6,976 nt of DNA from Propionibacteriaceae bacterium. GTDB lineage: Bacteria; Actinomycetota; Actinomycetes; Propionibacteriales; Propionibacteriaceae. Below the pieces are notes generated by a model. The model was not told the DNA's origin. It saw nothing but the letters and a program-made list of their open reading frames with translations, and did not search any database. This document shows, piece after piece, positions 6,447 through 6,976 of this stretch (the first letter of the stretch is position 1; every line of letters begins with the position of its first letter). The DNA lies in the NCBI GenBank assembly GCA_024636075.1, contig JAGXHS010000081.1:1-6976 (forward strand), given 5' to 3'. A program made the position numbers and the translations under genes.

Positions 6447-6957
6447 ATGTTGACACTGCTGCAAACTGATCCGTCGACGCTCCAGATCGCTTGGTTCTGC
6501 CTCGTCGCGCTGCTTTGGGTCGGCTTTTTCTTCCTTGAAGGCTTCGATTTCGGCGTCGCCATGCTGCTGCCCATCCTGGGTCGCAACAACAAGGAGAAGC
6601 GGGTCATGGTCAACACCATCGGCCCGACGTGGGACGGCAACGAGGTGTGGTTGCTGACGGCTGGCGGCGCTACCTTCGCCGCCTTCCCTGGCTGGTATTC
6701 GACCCTGTTCTCCGGACTGTACTTACCACTGCTGCTGGTGCTTATCGGGCTCATCATGCGAGGCGTCGCCTTCGAGTACCGACACAAGCGTGAGAGCCAG
6801 GCCTGGAAGGACGGCTTCGACTGGGCCGCTACCATCGGCTCCTTCCTGCCCTCACTGGTGTTCGGCGTGGGGTTCGCGAACTTCGTGCGAGGAATCGCGG
6901 TCGGTCCCGACGTACTGATCGCGCAGTCCTTCTGGAGTCTGTTCAACCCATTCGCAC
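6447..6957 (+). CDS. cydB: Cytochrome bd quinol oxidase subunit II (CydB), N-terminal half, truncated by the contig end
   Basis: CydB is the structural partner of CydA in the bd oxidase. The frame from ATG 6447 runs without a stop for 170 codons to 6957, about half the usual length of roughly 340 residues. Family landmarks are GFFFLEGFDFGVAMLLP (residues 26-42), GPTWDGNEVWLL (59-70), the aromatic GWYSTLFSGLYLPLLL (82-97), RGVAFEYR (105-112) and FWSLFNPFA near the end. About four membrane helices are covered. Only a weak purine stretch (GAGAG near 6429) precedes the start; close linkage to cydA suggests a shared transcript. From 6958 onward the sequence is adapter, so the apparent tail PVSYTH is not biological. 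cydD and cydC commonly follow cydAB in actinobacteria but cannot be seen here. Confidence 0.95.
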
Positions 6958-6976
6958 CTGTCTCTTATACACATCT
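6958..6976. other. Nextera / Tn5 mosaic-end adapter (sequencing artefact)
   Basis: The final 19 bases, CTGTCTCTTATACACATCT, are exactly the reverse complement of the Tn5 mosaic end AGATGTGTATAAGAGACAG used in tagmentation libraries. The sequence stops precisely where that 19-mer ends. The upstream cydB reading frame loses its family pattern at the junction. It is untrimmed library sequence, not a transposon. Confidence 0.97.

Noticed and set aside
6161..6946. 261-codon open frame on the minus strand
   Set aside because: It covers conserved cydA and cydB coding sequence on the opposite strand and resembles no known protein; a GC-driven shadow.
6958..6976. A real transposon end (Tn5/IS50)
   Set aside because: The match is the engineered mosaic end, lies flush with the end of the sequence and is accompanied by no transposase or target duplication. 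An adapter is the simpler explanation.

Overview
The window is about 7 kb of high-GC bacterial DNA, densely coded, with GTG starts, start codons placed 6-7 bases after TANNNT-type -10 boxes (leaderless messages) and stop/start overlaps. This points to an actinobacterium. The lysyl-tRNA synthetase and cytochrome bd proteins also read like actinobacterial family members. Propionibacteriales is my best guess from general impression only; I cannot name the genus.

Layout, left to right. Positions 1-365 (minus strand) hold the N-terminal third or less of a class II lysyl-tRNA synthetase (lysS), which runs off the left edge. Positions 366-512 are a divergent intergenic region. It holds a likely lysS promoter, a perfect CAAGGG/CCCTTG inverted repeat, and a tetR promoter whose -35/-10 spacer is filled by a perfect 8+2+8 palindrome, a typical TetR-family operator. 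Positions 513-4836 are a tightly packed three-gene operon: a TetR-family repressor overlapping by 7 nt a half-size ABC exporter, which overlaps by 4 nt a second half-size ABC exporter. The two ABC proteins have complementary defects in their ATPase motifs, the signature of an asymmetric heterodimeric (TM287/288- or BmrCD-type) exporter with one working and one degenerate ATP site. Positions 4837-4909 hold a strong hairpin with a GCAA tetraloop and a probable cydA promoter. Positions 4910-6430 encode cytochrome bd oxidase subunit I (cydA), followed after 16 bp by the first half of subunit II (cydB).

The last 19 bases (6958-6976) are exactly the Tn5 mosaic-end sequence used in Nextera sequencing adapters. 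They are a library artefact, not genome, so cydB is cut by the end of the assembled read or contig.

Functionally there are two units. One is a self-regulated efflux system: the repressor probably senses a toxic ligand and releases its own promoter, producing repressor and both exporter halves together. The other is a quinol:O2 oxidoreductase operon for low-oxygen or stress respiration. The adjacent ABC pair should not be mistaken for the CydDC assembly factor. I see no CRISPR array, tRNA, insertion sequence or phage gene. The novelty lies in details (regulatory architecture, ATP-site asymmetry, artefact) rather than in a new system.
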